Below, piece after piece: positions 7,618-15,539 of a stretch of 64,000 bases of DNA (position 1 is its first letter; every line of letters begins with the position of its first letter). The position numbers and the translations under genes were made by a program. The notes below the pieces were generated by a model. The model saw only the letters and a list, made by a program, of their open reading frames with translations, ran no database searches and was not told the origin of the DNA. The stretch comes from Microbacterium radiodurans (lineage in GTDB: Bacteria > Actinomycetota > Actinomycetes > Actinomycetales > Microbacteriaceae): assembly GCF_008710705.1 (NCBI RefSeq), contig NZ_VYRZ01000001.1:1178001-1242000 (forward strand), written 5' to 3'.

Positions 7618-8454
7618 CTACTTCGCGAGGAAATCCAGTAGCGCCGCGTTGAACTCGTCGGCGTGGCTGACGTTGAGCCCGTGAGGCGCATCCGTCACGA
7701 CCACGAGCTCGCTGCCGGCGATCGCCTCGTGCGTGCGCTTGCCCGAGCCTTCGAACGGCACGGTCGCGTCGCCGTCGCCGTGGATGATCAGGGCGGGAAC
7801 CGTGATCGCCGGCAGATCCTCACGGAAGTCCGTCGTGCCGAAGGCCTCCATCGACTTGAGCGCCGCGTGGTGATCCGCCTGGCGCGTCAGTGCGAGGGCC
7901 TCCTGCCGCTGCTCCTCGGTCACCTTGAGGACGCCGTCGACCGAGAAGAAGTCGGTGACGAAGCCGTCGTAGAACGACGGCTCGTCAGACTTCAGGCCGT
8001 TCTCCATGCTGTCGGCGGCCTCCTGGGTCAGCGGTCCGTCGGGGTTGTCAGCCGTGTGGGCCAGGTAGGGCGGAACAGCCGCGGCGAAGACGACGCTGCG
8101 GACTCGCTCCTGTCCGTGATTGGCGATGTAGCGAGCCACCTCGCCCCCGCCCATCGAGAAGCCGACGAGCGTCACGTCGCGCAGGTCCAGCGTGTCGAGG
8201 ACTGCCGCGAGATCCTTCGCGAAGGTGTTGTAGTCGTACCCCGACCGCGGCTTGTCGCTCTGTCCGAATCCCCGGCGATCGTAGGCGACGACGCGATAGC
8301 CGGCCGCGGTGAGTGCAGGGATCTGCTCCGACCAGGATGCGCCCGACAGAGGCCAGCCGTGGATGAGCACGACCGGCCGGCCCGAGCCGCCGGTGTCGTG
8401 GACGTGCAACTCGATGTCGTTGAAGAGGCCCTTCTGGGCGGTGATGTCAGTCAT
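7618..8454 (-). CDS. Alpha/beta hydrolase (non-heme chloroperoxidase-like)
   Basis: 278 residues from ATG 8454; an ATG 33 bases upstream is also possible and neither has a strong ribosome site. Alpha/beta-hydrolase features: HGWPLSG oxyanion region, DRRGFGQSDKP, nucleophile elbow GFSMGGG, acid in HGDGDATVP and the catalytic His in DAPHGLN. This pattern is that of small esterases and cofactor-free haloperoxidases; the physiological substrate is not predictable. It lies just downstream of, and on the same strand as, a MarR gene, so both may be co-transcribed or co-regulated. Confidence 0.88.
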   Translation of the reverse strand: MTDITAQKGLFNDIELHVHDTGGSGRPVVLIHGWPLSGASWSEQIPALTAAGYRVVAYDRRGFGQSDKPRSGYDYNTFAKDLAAVLDTLDLRDVTLVGFSMGGGEVARYIANHGQERVRSVVFAAAVPPYLAHTADNPDGPLTQEAADSMENGLKSDEPSFYDGFVTDFFSVDGVLKVTEEQRQEALALTRQADHHAALKSMEAFGTTDFREDLPAITVPALIIHGDGDATVPFEGSGKRTHEAIAGSELVVVTDAPHGLNVSHADEFNAALLDFLAK

Positions 8455-8540
8455 GCCGCCATGATCGTCGCGCACCGGGGTGTTCATCGAGCTGTTGACG
8501 GTTCACTCGTCCGCGACTAAGCGCGATCCGGTAATTCGAG

Positions 8541-9029
8541 TCAGCGCTGCAAGGATGCAGCGGGCGCCACGGAGTCGACGGCCTCCTGCATCCGGGTGAG
8601 GAAGTCGATGACGGCGGCGGTGGCTTCGGGTGTCGTGTTGGCGGCCACGTCGTGCATCCGGTCGTGCATGGCGGCGAGCGTGGCGCGCACCTCCTCGTCG
8701 GCGCGCTCAGTGGGTTCGAGATACACGCTGCGGCGGTCGCTGGGGTGGGGGACCCGCCGCAGGTAGCCGGAGCTCTCGAGGCGGTCGAGCAGACTCGTCG
8801 TGCTCGCCGTCGAGATCCCGAGGTATTTGGCGACGTCGCCGGGTTTCACCTGCAGACCACGGCGCTGCGCGCGCAGGAGCTGACGCACGACGAGAAGCTC
8901 GTTCTCGCCCATCGACATCGACTCGCGCGTGCGTCGACGCATCGCCGCCTCGGCAGCCTGATACAGACGCAGCGCCTCGAGGGCGCTCGTCGTGCGCTGG
9001 CGCTCGTCGTCGTAGAAGAACCCGGTCAT
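8541..9029 (-). CDS. MarR-family transcriptional regulator
   Basis: 162 residues; ATG preceded by GGGAGG. Central winged helix-turn-helix: VKPGDVAKYLGISTASTTSL then LDRLESSGYLRRVPHPSDRRSVYLEPT (about 60-110). It is divergent from the DUF7882-like gene and upstream of the hydrolase on the same strand. An imperfect palindrome centred on CATATG (around 9070) overlaps its own promoter region. It probably regulates itself, the hydrolase and perhaps the divergent genes, in response to an unknown ligand. Confidence 0.9.
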   Translation of the reverse strand: MTGFFYDDERQRTTSALEALRLYQAAEAAMRRRTRESMSMGENELLVVRQLLRAQRRGLQVKPGDVAKYLGISTASTTSLLDRLESSGYLRRVPHPSDRRSVYLEPTERADEEVRATLAAMHDRMHDVAANTTPEATAAVIDFLTRMQEAVDSVAPAASLQR

Positions 9030-9060
9030 GTGAACCTCCCGATCACTCGATCGTGGCTTT

Positions 9061-9085
9061 AGCTTAACATATGTCTAACTTGACG
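9061..9085. promoter_or_regulatory. Candidate MarR operator and divergent promoter region
   Basis: Imperfect palindrome around CATATG (9068-9073; arms AGCTTAA/TCTAACT, 7 of 10 positions pair). TTGACG at 9080-9085 could be the -35 box for the plus-strand gene. This AT-rich patch stands out from its GC-rich surroundings. Confidence 0.4.
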
Positions 9086-9145
9086 AGATACTTGTACACC
9101 TAGTAGCGTTCAGGACAAGTCATCCACCACCTGTGAGGAGCCACC

Positions 9146-9502
9146 ATGGGACAGCTGTTCTACGGCAACGCGATCGCCCCCATCGAGATGCCCGACCGGC
9201 TCCTCGCGCACATCAAGGTGCTGGCTGCGACGAAACTGCGCCGGTCCGAGAGTTTCACGCTGACGCTGAAGCACGCGCCCGGTCGGGGAGGGCGCGAGAC
9301 CCTCTGGCTGCAGCCGTCGATCCCGCTGCGGTTCGTCTTCGCGAGCGCCGAGAACGAGAAGCTGGACTCCAATCTCCTCACCGAGATGGCACGGGCTGCG
9401 AGCTCGTCCGCCGGCCTGAGCGTCGACATCGACGCAGACGAGGCCATGGAGTCGGCAGGCATCCGCGCCGGTGAGCGGCGGGAACTGGCGGCCGCAGCAT
9501 GA
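9146..9502 (+). CDS. DUF7882-like small protein
   Basis: 118 residues; ATG preceded by GTGAGGAGCC. The start MGQLFYGN, followed by IEMPDRLLAHIKVLAATKLRR and ESFTL, matches a small actinobacterial family (DUF7882 as I recall it), sometimes mis-annotated as ATP-dependent DNA ligase because such a fragment resembles a ligase end. It has none of the ligase catalytic motifs. No signal or membrane segment. Its end overlaps the next gene by 4 bases (ATGA), so the two are translated together. Function unknown. Confidence 0.75.
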   Translation: MGQLFYGNAIAPIEMPDRLLAHIKVLAATKLRRSESFTLTLKHAPGRGGRETLWLQPSIPLRFVFASAENEKLDSNLLTEMARAASSSAGLSVDIDADEAMESAGIRAGERRELAAAA

Positions 9503-9855
9503 GCACGATCGCCGAAGCGCGCCCGACCGAGACGGTCCGGGCGCTGAGCGCCCGCCGCATCACGTGGTCGACCGTCGCGCCCGGCTTCTATGTCGCCTCG
9601 ACAGACGGCGAATTCATCGGTTCGGTCGACACGTCGCCGGACGGCCACTTCATTGCGATGGACGGCCAGTCGACCCCGATCGGCCGATACGGCACGCTCA
9701 AGGATGCGCAGCAGTCGCTGCTCACGACGACCGCTCCGGGGAATGTCGCGCGGCGCCGGCGTACACGACGCCACCTGCGCATGACGGCGACGGCGTCGGG
9801 CGCCGTGGCCGGAGCCCTCGCGCTGACAGCGGGAGCACTCGCACCGTTCATCTGA
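9499..9855 (+). CDS. Hypothetical protein with C-terminal membrane segment
   Basis: 118 residues, coupled by ATGA overlap to the upstream gene. The N-terminal two thirds contain a compact beta-rich segment (WSTVAPGFYVASTDGEFIG, then GRYGTLKDAQQSL) that may be a small nucleotide- or ligand-binding fold. A very basic patch (RRRRTRRHLR) precedes one hydrophobic helix at about 97-116, giving a tail-anchored topology with the N-terminus inside. I do not recognise a characterised family. Confidence 0.7.
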   Translation: MSTIAEARPTETVRALSARRITWSTVAPGFYVASTDGEFIGSVDTSPDGHFIAMDGQSTPIGRYGTLKDAQQSLLTTTAPGNVARRRRTRRHLRMTATASGAVAGALALTAGALAPFI

Positions 9856-9911
9856 TGACCGACGACGCTGCTGATCGATCGATCCGCAGCCAGGGTGAGA
9901 AGGAGGAAGAG

Positions 9912-10127
9912 ATGTCCGACAACGGTACGCATCGCGACACGGATGACAACGCCTACGAGGGTCCGGACGTCGAGGTCCCGACGAGCGAAGCGGATGCCGA
10001 CGGCACCCGCGAGCCCGGCGGCCTCGGATCCGATGGGACGATCCCCGCCGACCCGGACGGCGTTGCCGCCGGCCACACCGGGACGGCGTCGACGTTCGAG
10101 CCCGAAGAGGACGAACAGGCTCGATGA
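9912..10127 (+). CDS. Small acidic disordered protein
   Basis: 71 residues with a strong ribosome site (GAAGGAGGAAGAG before ATG). It is rich in Asp, Glu, Gly, Thr and Pro, without hydrophobic core, and probably disordered. It resembles in composition the 58-residue protein at 6773-6949. It follows the DUF7882-like pair by 56 bases and ends before a strong terminator, so it is likely the last gene of that transcript. Function unknown. Confidence 0.65.
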   Translation: MSDNGTHRDTDDNAYEGPDVEVPTSEADADGTREPGGLGSDGTIPADPDGVAAGHTGTASTFEPEEDEQAR

Positions 10128-10173
10128 CGTGCGGCATCCGGGCCGGCGCGGGTTCCGGAGCCGCTCACCTGAA

Positions 10174-10207
10174 GAAGAAGCCCGACGCCTCGGCGTCGGG
10201 CTTCTTC
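10174..10207. terminator. Bidirectional terminator with A/T tracts
   Basis: 16-bp perfect inverted repeat (10174-10189 with 10192-10207); GAAGAAG and CTTCTTC outer arms give pyrimidine-rich tails in both directions. Lies between convergent genes. Confidence 0.88.
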
Positions 10208-10220
10208 TCCGTTCTGGATG

Positions 10221-10430
10221 TCAGGCGCCGAGCTTCTTCGACGCGCGATGAGCGGCCGAATCGACGACCTTGCGAGCCCGCTTGCGCGCCTTCCGGAGCG
10301 ACGGGTCGTCCCAGAGGTGCTTCGCGGCGTGACTGATGTCGCGGTAGCGGGCGCGGCCCGCCTTCGCGCCGGCGACATAGGCGCCGACGCCGACAACGGC
10401 GAGGAGCAGGACGGTCGTGGGCTTGGGCAT
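10221..10430 (-). CDS. YtxH-like single-span membrane protein
   Basis: 69 residues from ATG 10430 (site GAGGGAGA upstream); the longer reading frame upstream lacks a ribosome site. One hydrophobic helix at residues 6-22 (LLLAVVGVGAYVAG) followed by an AKAGRARYRD stretch and a basic, helical tail (RKARKRARKVV). This matches YtxH-domain small stress proteins, often found with general stress genes. Role in the cell is not established. Confidence 0.72.
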   Translation of the reverse strand: MPKPTTVLLLAVVGVGAYVAGAKAGRARYRDISHAAKHLWDDPSLRKARKRARKVVDSAAHRASKKLGA

Positions 10431-10530
10431 GGGGTCTCCCTCGTAACGGTGACCGCCCACGCTACGTATCCGCCCGGATGGCGGCACGCCCTTGACAATC
10501 ACCCCGCCGGCAGGGGGTTCGCACGCTCGA

Positions 10531-11607
10531 TCATGCGGGGACGCTGAACGTGGCGCCTTCGTAGCTCCACACGTTCGGCCAGCGGGCGATCACCCCGTCG
10601 CGCTCATCTGCGCTCGCCGTGTAGAAGTGCTTGCGCGCACCGGCGCTCCAGAACCGGTGGACGGGGCGCGCGCCCGAAACCGCGGTGTTCGCGGGGTAGA
10701 CGTGGAAGGCGGGACCCTCGTAGCGCCAGATTCCGGGCCAGCGTGCGATGACGGCGTCGCGTTCACCGCCGTCGGCCGTGTAGAAGTGGCCGTTGTACTG
10801 GTCGCTCCAGAACCGGAACAGCGGCACGCTGCCCTCGATCGGCGCCGCGAAGGCCCGGTACGCCTCGCCCTCGTACGACCAGATGTCCGGCCAACGGCTC
10901 GAGACGGCATCCCGCTCGCTCGCGCTCGCCGTGTAGAAGTGGCCCTGATAGCGCGAACTCCAGAATCGGTAGACGGGCGTGGTGCCGGGCGTGCCACTGC
11001 CGACGAGCGGTGCGGTCTCCACCAGCCACGCGGGATTCCACACCGTCCCGGTCCGATGAGGTCCGGAGAAGATGGCCAGGTGCAGGTGCGCGTTGGCGAT
11101 CGTCCGTGGCCGCACGTCTCCCGTGTTGCCGGTGCGTCCCAGGGGCGAGAAGCGGAGCACGCGCTGTCCGACCGTGACGGCGGTGCTGCCGCGCTCGAGG
11201 TGGAGGTACTCCGAGCGGACTCCCGCGGCGTGCTGAACGACGACGAAGACGCCGCGGCTGACATCACCGTCGTCGCCGACGGCGGTGACGGTGCCGTCGG
11301 CCACCGCGAGCACGGACGTGCCCACACGAGGGCTCGCGTAGTAGTCGGCGCCGATGTGGCCGCTGTAGGTCGCGCCGGGGTAGCCGTCGACACCGGAGCC
11401 GCGGTCGCCCCGGGTGGTGAAGGGGTATCCCCAGACGATCGGCAGCGCCGCGTGTTCGGCGGGGGTCGCGACCCGGTAGGTCAGGGCTCGAGCGGGCGCT
11501 GCGCCGGCGAGGACGACCGCGCCGGCGGCCACCGACCCGATGAGGAGGGATCGCCGCGAGACCACCGGACGTTCTCCCCGGCGCGGGCTCTCCTCGTTCA
11601 CGGACAC
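10531..11607 (-). CDS. Tat-exported M23 peptidase with three C-terminal repeats
   Basis: 358 residues from GTG 11607, chosen because a TAGGTT -10 box ends 7 bases upstream (leaderless pattern). Twin-arginine signal SRRSLLIGS at 17-25, hydrophobic core, APARA cleavage site near 42. Residues about 60-220 are an M23 (LytM-type) metallopeptidase with the zinc motifs HIGAD and HLHLAIF, normally cutting peptidoglycan cross-links. The C-terminus has three ~43-residue repeats, each with FWS, a GHFYTA/KHFYTA block, ERD and a WxYEG end, as in DUF5648-type wall-binding or lectin-like modules. Presumably secreted and active on the cell wall. Confidence 0.85.
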   Translation of the reverse strand: MSVNEESPRRGERPVVSRRSLLIGSVAAGAVVLAGAAPARALTYRVATPAEHAALPIVWGYPFTTRGDRGSGVDGYPGATYSGHIGADYYASPRVGTSVLAVADGTVTAVGDDGDVSRGVFVVVQHAAGVRSEYLHLERGSTAVTVGQRVLRFSPLGRTGNTGDVRPRTIANAHLHLAIFSGPHRTGTVWNPAWLVETAPLVGSGTPGTTPVYRFWSSRYQGHFYTASASERDAVSSRWPDIWSYEGEAYRAFAAPIEGSVPLFRFWSDQYNGHFYTADGGERDAVIARWPGIWRYEGPAFHVYPANTAVSGARPVHRFWSAGARKHFYTASADERDGVIARWPNVWSYEGATFSVPA

Positions 11608-11744
11608 GACAGTGAACCTAACAGGATGCTGCGCCGATGCGGAGTGCCCGCCGAGGTTCGGAGCGAGCCGTCGCGCAACCCCGTCGCCGGAACCCGGGCG
11701 GGGGAGTAGGCAGTGAGCGGCACCGGAGGGAAGGAGACGGCGAG

Positions 11745-11924
11745 ATGCCGAAGGGCGATGTCGAGACATTCTGCGACGACGGCGTGTGGCGCAACCGGAT
11801 CGTGGGCGGCGGAACGTTCGTCGAGCGTTTCGCGCGCCGCTCCGACGCGCTCGCGGCAGCGCGGGAGATCGCGCGCGAACGTCGCGTCGCGCACTCGGTC
11901 AGGACGCAGGATCCGCCGAGCTGA
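11745..11924 (+). CDS. DUF2188-like small protein
   Basis: 59 residues; ATG preceded by GAAGGAGACGG. Pattern MPKGDVETF, WRNRIVGGGTF, ARRSDALAAAREIARER matches DUF2188 proteins, which read input as short strands followed by one helix. The 3' end overlaps the convergent TetR gene by 26 bases. Function of the family is unknown. Confidence 0.72.
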   Translation: MPKGDVETFCDDGVWRNRIVGGGTFVERFARRSDALAAAREIARERRVAHSVRTQDPPS

Positions 11925-12543
11925 CGCCGGGGGCGGCCTCCGCCACCAGCCGGGCCGCATCGTGCAGGCCGAGAGCCGCCAGCGCGGACGCCGTGGTCTG
12001 GTGCACGAGGGTGTCGCCGACGGGGCTTCCCAGCGGCAGAAGGACCCGGGCCAGCACCGGACCGAGGAGGACGTCGCAGACGTACTCCTCGTCGACGGCG
12101 GCTCCGCTCAGTTCGCCTCGTTCGATCGCTCGTGCGATGGCGACGGTCACCTGTCCTCGTCGTGGCGCGATGAACTCGGCGCCGTATCGGGGGAGCAGGT
12201 CCGGATGCGCGCGGGCGGCTTCCAGCATCCCGACGATGCTGTTGCGCATGACCGGATGCGCGAGCATCTCGATCTCTTCGTGCTGCATCGCGAGGAAGTC
12301 TCCGGCGATGGTGCCCGTGTCGAACGCCTGACCGGCGCCGAAGCGCGTCTTGAGCACCTCGAGGGCGAGGTGGGCGACGCTCGGGAATCGCCGGTAGAAG
12401 GTCGGGCGGGTGGTTCCGACCTCGGAGACGAGGCCGTCGACGGTGAGCGCGGAGAATCCACGCTCGGACATCGTTCGCTCAGCGGCGACGATCAGGGCAT
12501 CGGTGATGCCAGCGGTGGGCGGGCGCCCCACTCTGTTCGGCAT
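11899..12543 (-). CDS. TetR-family transcriptional regulator
   Basis: 214 residues. N-terminal helix-turn-helix at residues 12-58: ALIVAAERTMSERGFSALTVDGL, then VSEVGTTRPTFYRRFPS, the typical TetR recognition helix. The C-terminal ligand and dimerisation domain is helical and unassignable. The transcript looks leaderless: TACAGT is followed by 6 bases and the ATG. Its target is not obvious, as neighbours on either side are a small DUF2188 gene and the CNNM operon. Confidence 0.9.
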   Translation of the reverse strand: MPNRVGRPPTAGITDALIVAAERTMSERGFSALTVDGLVSEVGTTRPTFYRRFPSVAHLALEVLKTRFGAGQAFDTGTIAGDFLAMQHEEIEMLAHPVMRNSIVGMLEAARAHPDLLPRYGAEFIAPRRGQVTVAIARAIERGELSGAAVDEEYVCDVLLGPVLARVLLPLGSPVGDTLVHQTTASALAALGLHDAARLVAEAAPGVSSADPAS

Positions 12544-12582
12544 TCGGCAACTGTAACAACCGAGTCTGCCGGGGACGGCGCA

Positions 12583-12723
12583 TCAGGATGGCGAGGCGGG
12601 GCGCCAGGTCGAACGTCGGCGTCGGCCGCGTCGCGCGGCGCCGGATCGCCGGAATCGCGCGATCGTGGCGCCGACGACCGCGATGAAGCCCCCCAGGATC
12701 ACCTGCAGCACCGCATCCTCCAT
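12583..12723 (-). CDS. Doubtful small membrane ORF
   Basis: 46 residues from ATG 12723: one hydrophobic helix (VLQVILGGFIAVVGATIA) followed by a very arginine-rich tail. No ribosome site is visible and no family is recognised, so this may be a chance ORF in GC-rich sequence. It is listed because a helix plus basic tail is a common small-protein layout and the space is otherwise empty. Confidence 0.25.
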   Translation of the reverse strand: MEDAVLQVILGGFIAVVGATIARFRRSGAARRGRRRRSTWRPASPS

Positions 12724-12868
12724 CCCGGTCGTCGGCCGTGCGGCACCCCCATGCCGCAGGGCAACATTACAGGGATGCACGTAATCGCGTGTGAGTCCGG
12801 GACGATCTCCCACCCGGAAGCGGCTATTGTGTGACTGCCCACCCGTGCCCTATCGAGAAAGAACACCC

Positions 12869-12949
12869 GTGAGCAGTCGCCGCGCCTCCACCGACCAGGA
12901 GGGTCGATCTTCGTACCCCCTCGTATCGAGAGGGGGTGAATTCGAATGA
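12869..12949 (+). CDS. Possible 26-residue leader peptide overlapping the CNNM gene
   Basis: GTG at 12869, preceded by GAGAAAGAA, opens a 26-codon frame whose TGA (12947-12949) overlaps the ATG of the next gene in an ATGA arrangement. The frame reads through a hairpin that contains the downstream ribosome site, so its translation could control that gene. Peptide composition is unremarkable (Ser/Arg/Gly/Glu). Coding status is inferred only from this geometry. Confidence 0.35.
   Translation: MSSRRASTDQEGRSSYPLVSRGGEFE
12915..12937 (+). promoter_or_regulatory. Hairpin sequestering the CNNM ribosome site
   Basis: 8-bp perfect stem ACCCCCTC/GAGGGGGT (12915-12922 with 12930-12937, loop GTATCGA). 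The 3' arm contains the Shine-Dalgarno GAGGGGG, 9 bases before the ATG at 12946, so folding would hide it. Confidence 0.55.
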
Positions 12950-14379
12950 TCGAAGCAGTCCTCACACTGCTGCTGGGAATCCTGCTGACGCTGGCGATCA
13001 TCGCCGCCTGCGGATTCTTCGTCGCGCAGGAGTTCGCGTACATGTCCGTCGATCGCTCGCGCATGACCGCGCGAGCCGAGAAGGGCGATGCCCAGGCCAA
13101 GCGCGTGCTCGCGATCACCAAGCGCACGTCGTTCATGCTGTCGGGTGCTCAACTCGGCATCACCGTCACCGGCCTGCTCATCGGCTACGTCGCCGAGCCG
13201 CTGATCGGCGAGTCGATCGGCACGCTGCTCGGCGGCGTCGGCATCGACCCCGCTGTCTCGGTCGTGATCGGAACCGTCGGAGCCCTGCTTCTCGCCACCG
13301 TCGTCACCATGATCTTCGGCGAGCTGTATCCGAAGAACCTCGCGATCGCGAGCCCCGAGCCGCTCGCCCGTGCGCTGGCCGTGCCGACGCGCATCTACCT
13401 GCTCCTCTTCGGCTGGCTGATCACCGTCTTCGACGTCGCCGCCAACGCGCTGCTGCGCCTCGTGCGCATCGAGCCGCTCGAGGATGTCGACGAGAGTGCG
13501 ACCGCGCGTGATCTCGAGGCGATCATCGAGGAGTCCCGCGTCAGCGGCGACCTGCCCGACGATCTGTCGATGATCATCGACCGCATCCTCGACTTCCCGC
13601 AGCGTGACGTCGAGCACGCGATGGTGCCGCGCTCGCGCGTGGATTCGATCGCCGCCACGACGACGATCGGCGAGGTCCGCACGCTGATGGCGACCGGCCA
13701 CACCCGCTACCCCGTCATCGGTGAGGAGGACGACCCGGTCGGCGTCGTCGAGCTCATCGATCTCCTCCGCGGCGACTACGCCGACGAGGCGCCGGTGTCG
13801 ACGGTCATGCGCGAGGCCGTCGTGCTTCCGACGACGATGCAGCTGCCCGTCGCGCTCGACCGCATGCGGCAGACCCGCAACGAGCTCGCGTGCGTCGTGG
13901 ACGAGTACGGCAACTTCGACGGCATCCTCACCATCGAGGATCTGACCGAAGAGGTCATCGGAGAGATCTCCGACGAGCACGATCTGGAGGTCATCGAAGT
14001 CGTGACCGTCGGAGAGGACCACTGGTCGCTCCCCGGCGACGTCCACCTCGACGAGGTCGAGCGTCTCATCGGGCACGATCTGCCCCGCGACGACGCCGAG
14101 ACGATCGCGGGTCTCGTCATCAGTGCGTTCGGAGACCTGCCGCCCGAGGGTGCGACCGTGCGCATCGATCTGCCCGAGCGTGCCGGTGAGACGGTGCAGG
14201 GGCTCCGCATCGAGCGCTGGCTCGACGTCGAGGTCGTCGAGATCGCCCGCCTGGTGCCGTCGCGACTCGTCATCCGCCTGCACGAGCTCGACCACGACGA
14301 GCAGGATGCCGACGAGAACGGCAACGAGGACGAGTCCGCCACCGAAGCGGCCGCCGCGAACGAGGAGGTGGCCCGATGA
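12946..14379 (+). CDS. CNNM/CorC-type membrane protein (DUF21-CBS pair-CorC_HlyC)
   Basis: 477 residues. Residues 1-180 form a DUF21 (CNNM) membrane domain with about four helices and the GELYPKNLAI motif. A CBS pair follows (about 205-330; MVPRSRVD, HTRYPVIGE, then ACVVDEYGNFDGILTIEDLTEEVIGEI split), then a CorC_HlyC domain (350-430) and an acidic tail. The family is linked to magnesium or cobalt efflux; the hemolysin name is historical. It is coupled by ATGA to a paralogue lacking the last domain. Its ribosome site lies in a hairpin. Confidence 0.9.
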   Translation: MIEAVLTLLLGILLTLAIIAACGFFVAQEFAYMSVDRSRMTARAEKGDAQAKRVLAITKRTSFMLSGAQLGITVTGLLIGYVAEPLIGESIGTLLGGVGIDPAVSVVIGTVGALLLATVVTMIFGELYPKNLAIASPEPLARALAVPTRIYLLLFGWLITVFDVAANALLRLVRIEPLEDVDESATARDLEAIIEESRVSGDLPDDLSMIIDRILDFPQRDVEHAMVPRSRVDSIAATTTIGEVRTLMATGHTRYPVIGEEDDPVGVVELIDLLRGDYADEAPVSTVMREAVVLPTTMQLPVALDRMRQTRNELACVVDEYGNFDGILTIEDLTEEVIGEISDEHDLEVIEVVTVGEDHWSLPGDVHLDEVERLIGHDLPRDDAETIAGLVISAFGDLPPEGATVRIDLPERAGETVQGLRIERWLDVEVVEIARLVPSRLVIRLHELDHDEQDADENGNEDESATEAAAANEEVAR

Positions 14380-15404
14380 ACGGGTGGATGGTCGCGATCG
14401 TCACGACGATCCTCATCATCGCGAGCGCGTTCTTCGTCATCGTCGAGTTCTCGCTGCTCGCCGCGCGTCGCCACCGGCTCGAAGCCGAGGCCGACCGCAG
14501 CGCCTCGGCGCGTGCCGCCCTCCGCGGCGTGAACGAGCTGACCGTGATGCTGGCCTTCGCGCAGCTCGGCATCACCGCGTGCACCTTCCTGCTGGGCGCC
14601 GTGACGAAGCCGGCGATCGACTACGCCCTGTCGCCCGTCTTCGAGCAGTGGGGGCTGCCGTACGTCCTGGCCGACATCATCGCGTTCATGCTCGCGCTGA
14701 TCGTCGTCACCTTCCTCCACCTCGTCATCGGCGAGATGGCGCCGAAGTCGTGGGCGATCGCGCATCCCGAGACGGCGGCGAAGGCCACCGGCATCCTGGC
14801 GCGCGGTCTCACCTGGCCGCTGCGTCCCTTCCTGCTGTGGATCAACCACATCGCGAACCGGCTCGTGAAGGCGTCCGGCGTCGAGCCCGTGGAGAAGGCC
14901 GCCGCGGGTGGTCAGGACGCCGACACCATCCGCGAGATCGTGGCGCACTCGAAAGCCGTCGGCACGCTCGAGGAGCAGTACTCCGAGCCGATCGCGCGAG
15001 CGATCGCCCTCGGCACGCTGACCGTCGGCGACATCGTCCGCACCGACCGGGTGCCGACGTCGGTTCCGGCGTCGGCGACGGTGGCGGACGTCCAGGCCGT
15101 CGCGGCGTCGTCGAGCCACCTGCGCATCCTGGTGGGGTCGGGGGCGACGAGTCGTGTCGCCCACGTCCGCGACACGCTCGCGGTCGACCCGGCCACGCCC
15201 GCCGCCCAGATCGCCCGTGATGCGCTCGTGGTCGCCCCGGACGCGTCGGCCTACGACGCTCTGGCGCGCATGCGCCGCGGGCATGTCCAGCTCGCGACCG
15301 TCGTCGAGGGCGATCGCCTGCTCGGCGTCGTCACGCTGGACGATCTGCTGCGCGAGGTGCTGCCCGGCGCCGCCGAGGCGGAAGAGCAGGTCGTCGTCAG
15401 CTGA
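14376..15404 (+). CDS. CNNM/DUF21-CBS membrane protein, short paralogue
   Basis: 342 residues, starting in a 4-base overlap with the preceding gene. A DUF21 membrane domain (1-170; GEMAPKSWAIAHPE signature) is followed by a CBS pair (about 205-335; GVVTLDDLLREVLPG end). The CorC_HlyC domain of the upstream protein is absent, the usual arrangement for the second member of actinobacterial DUF21 gene pairs. The two proteins probably act together, possibly as a hetero-oligomeric divalent-cation transporter. A strong terminator follows. Confidence 0.9.
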   Translation: MNGWMVAIVTTILIIASAFFVIVEFSLLAARRHRLEAEADRSASARAALRGVNELTVMLAFAQLGITACTFLLGAVTKPAIDYALSPVFEQWGLPYVLADIIAFMLALIVVTFLHLVIGEMAPKSWAIAHPETAAKATGILARGLTWPLRPFLLWINHIANRLVKASGVEPVEKAAAGGQDADTIREIVAHSKAVGTLEEQYSEPIARAIALGTLTVGDIVRTDRVPTSVPASATVADVQAVAASSSHLRILVGSGATSRVAHVRDTLAVDPATPAAQIARDALVVAPDASAYDALARMRRGHVQLATVVEGDRLLGVVTLDDLLREVLPGAAEAEEQVVVS

Positions 15405-15416
15405 GTCGACCCACCG

Positions 15417-15454
15417 AGCGCGGGGTGGTGCGGACGGTCGCACCACCCCGCGCT
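15417..15454 (+). terminator. Terminator of the CNNM operon
   Basis: 16-bp perfect stem (15417-15432 with 15439-15454, loop GACGGT), 13 bases after the stop codon. Confidence 0.85.
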
Positions 15455-15539
15455 GCGTCGGGTCCGGCATCCCCGCGTCGTCTCCCGCGCGCTGCCGACC
15501 GCAGGTGACAGGGGCTGTCGCGATCGGCAGACTGTCGGG

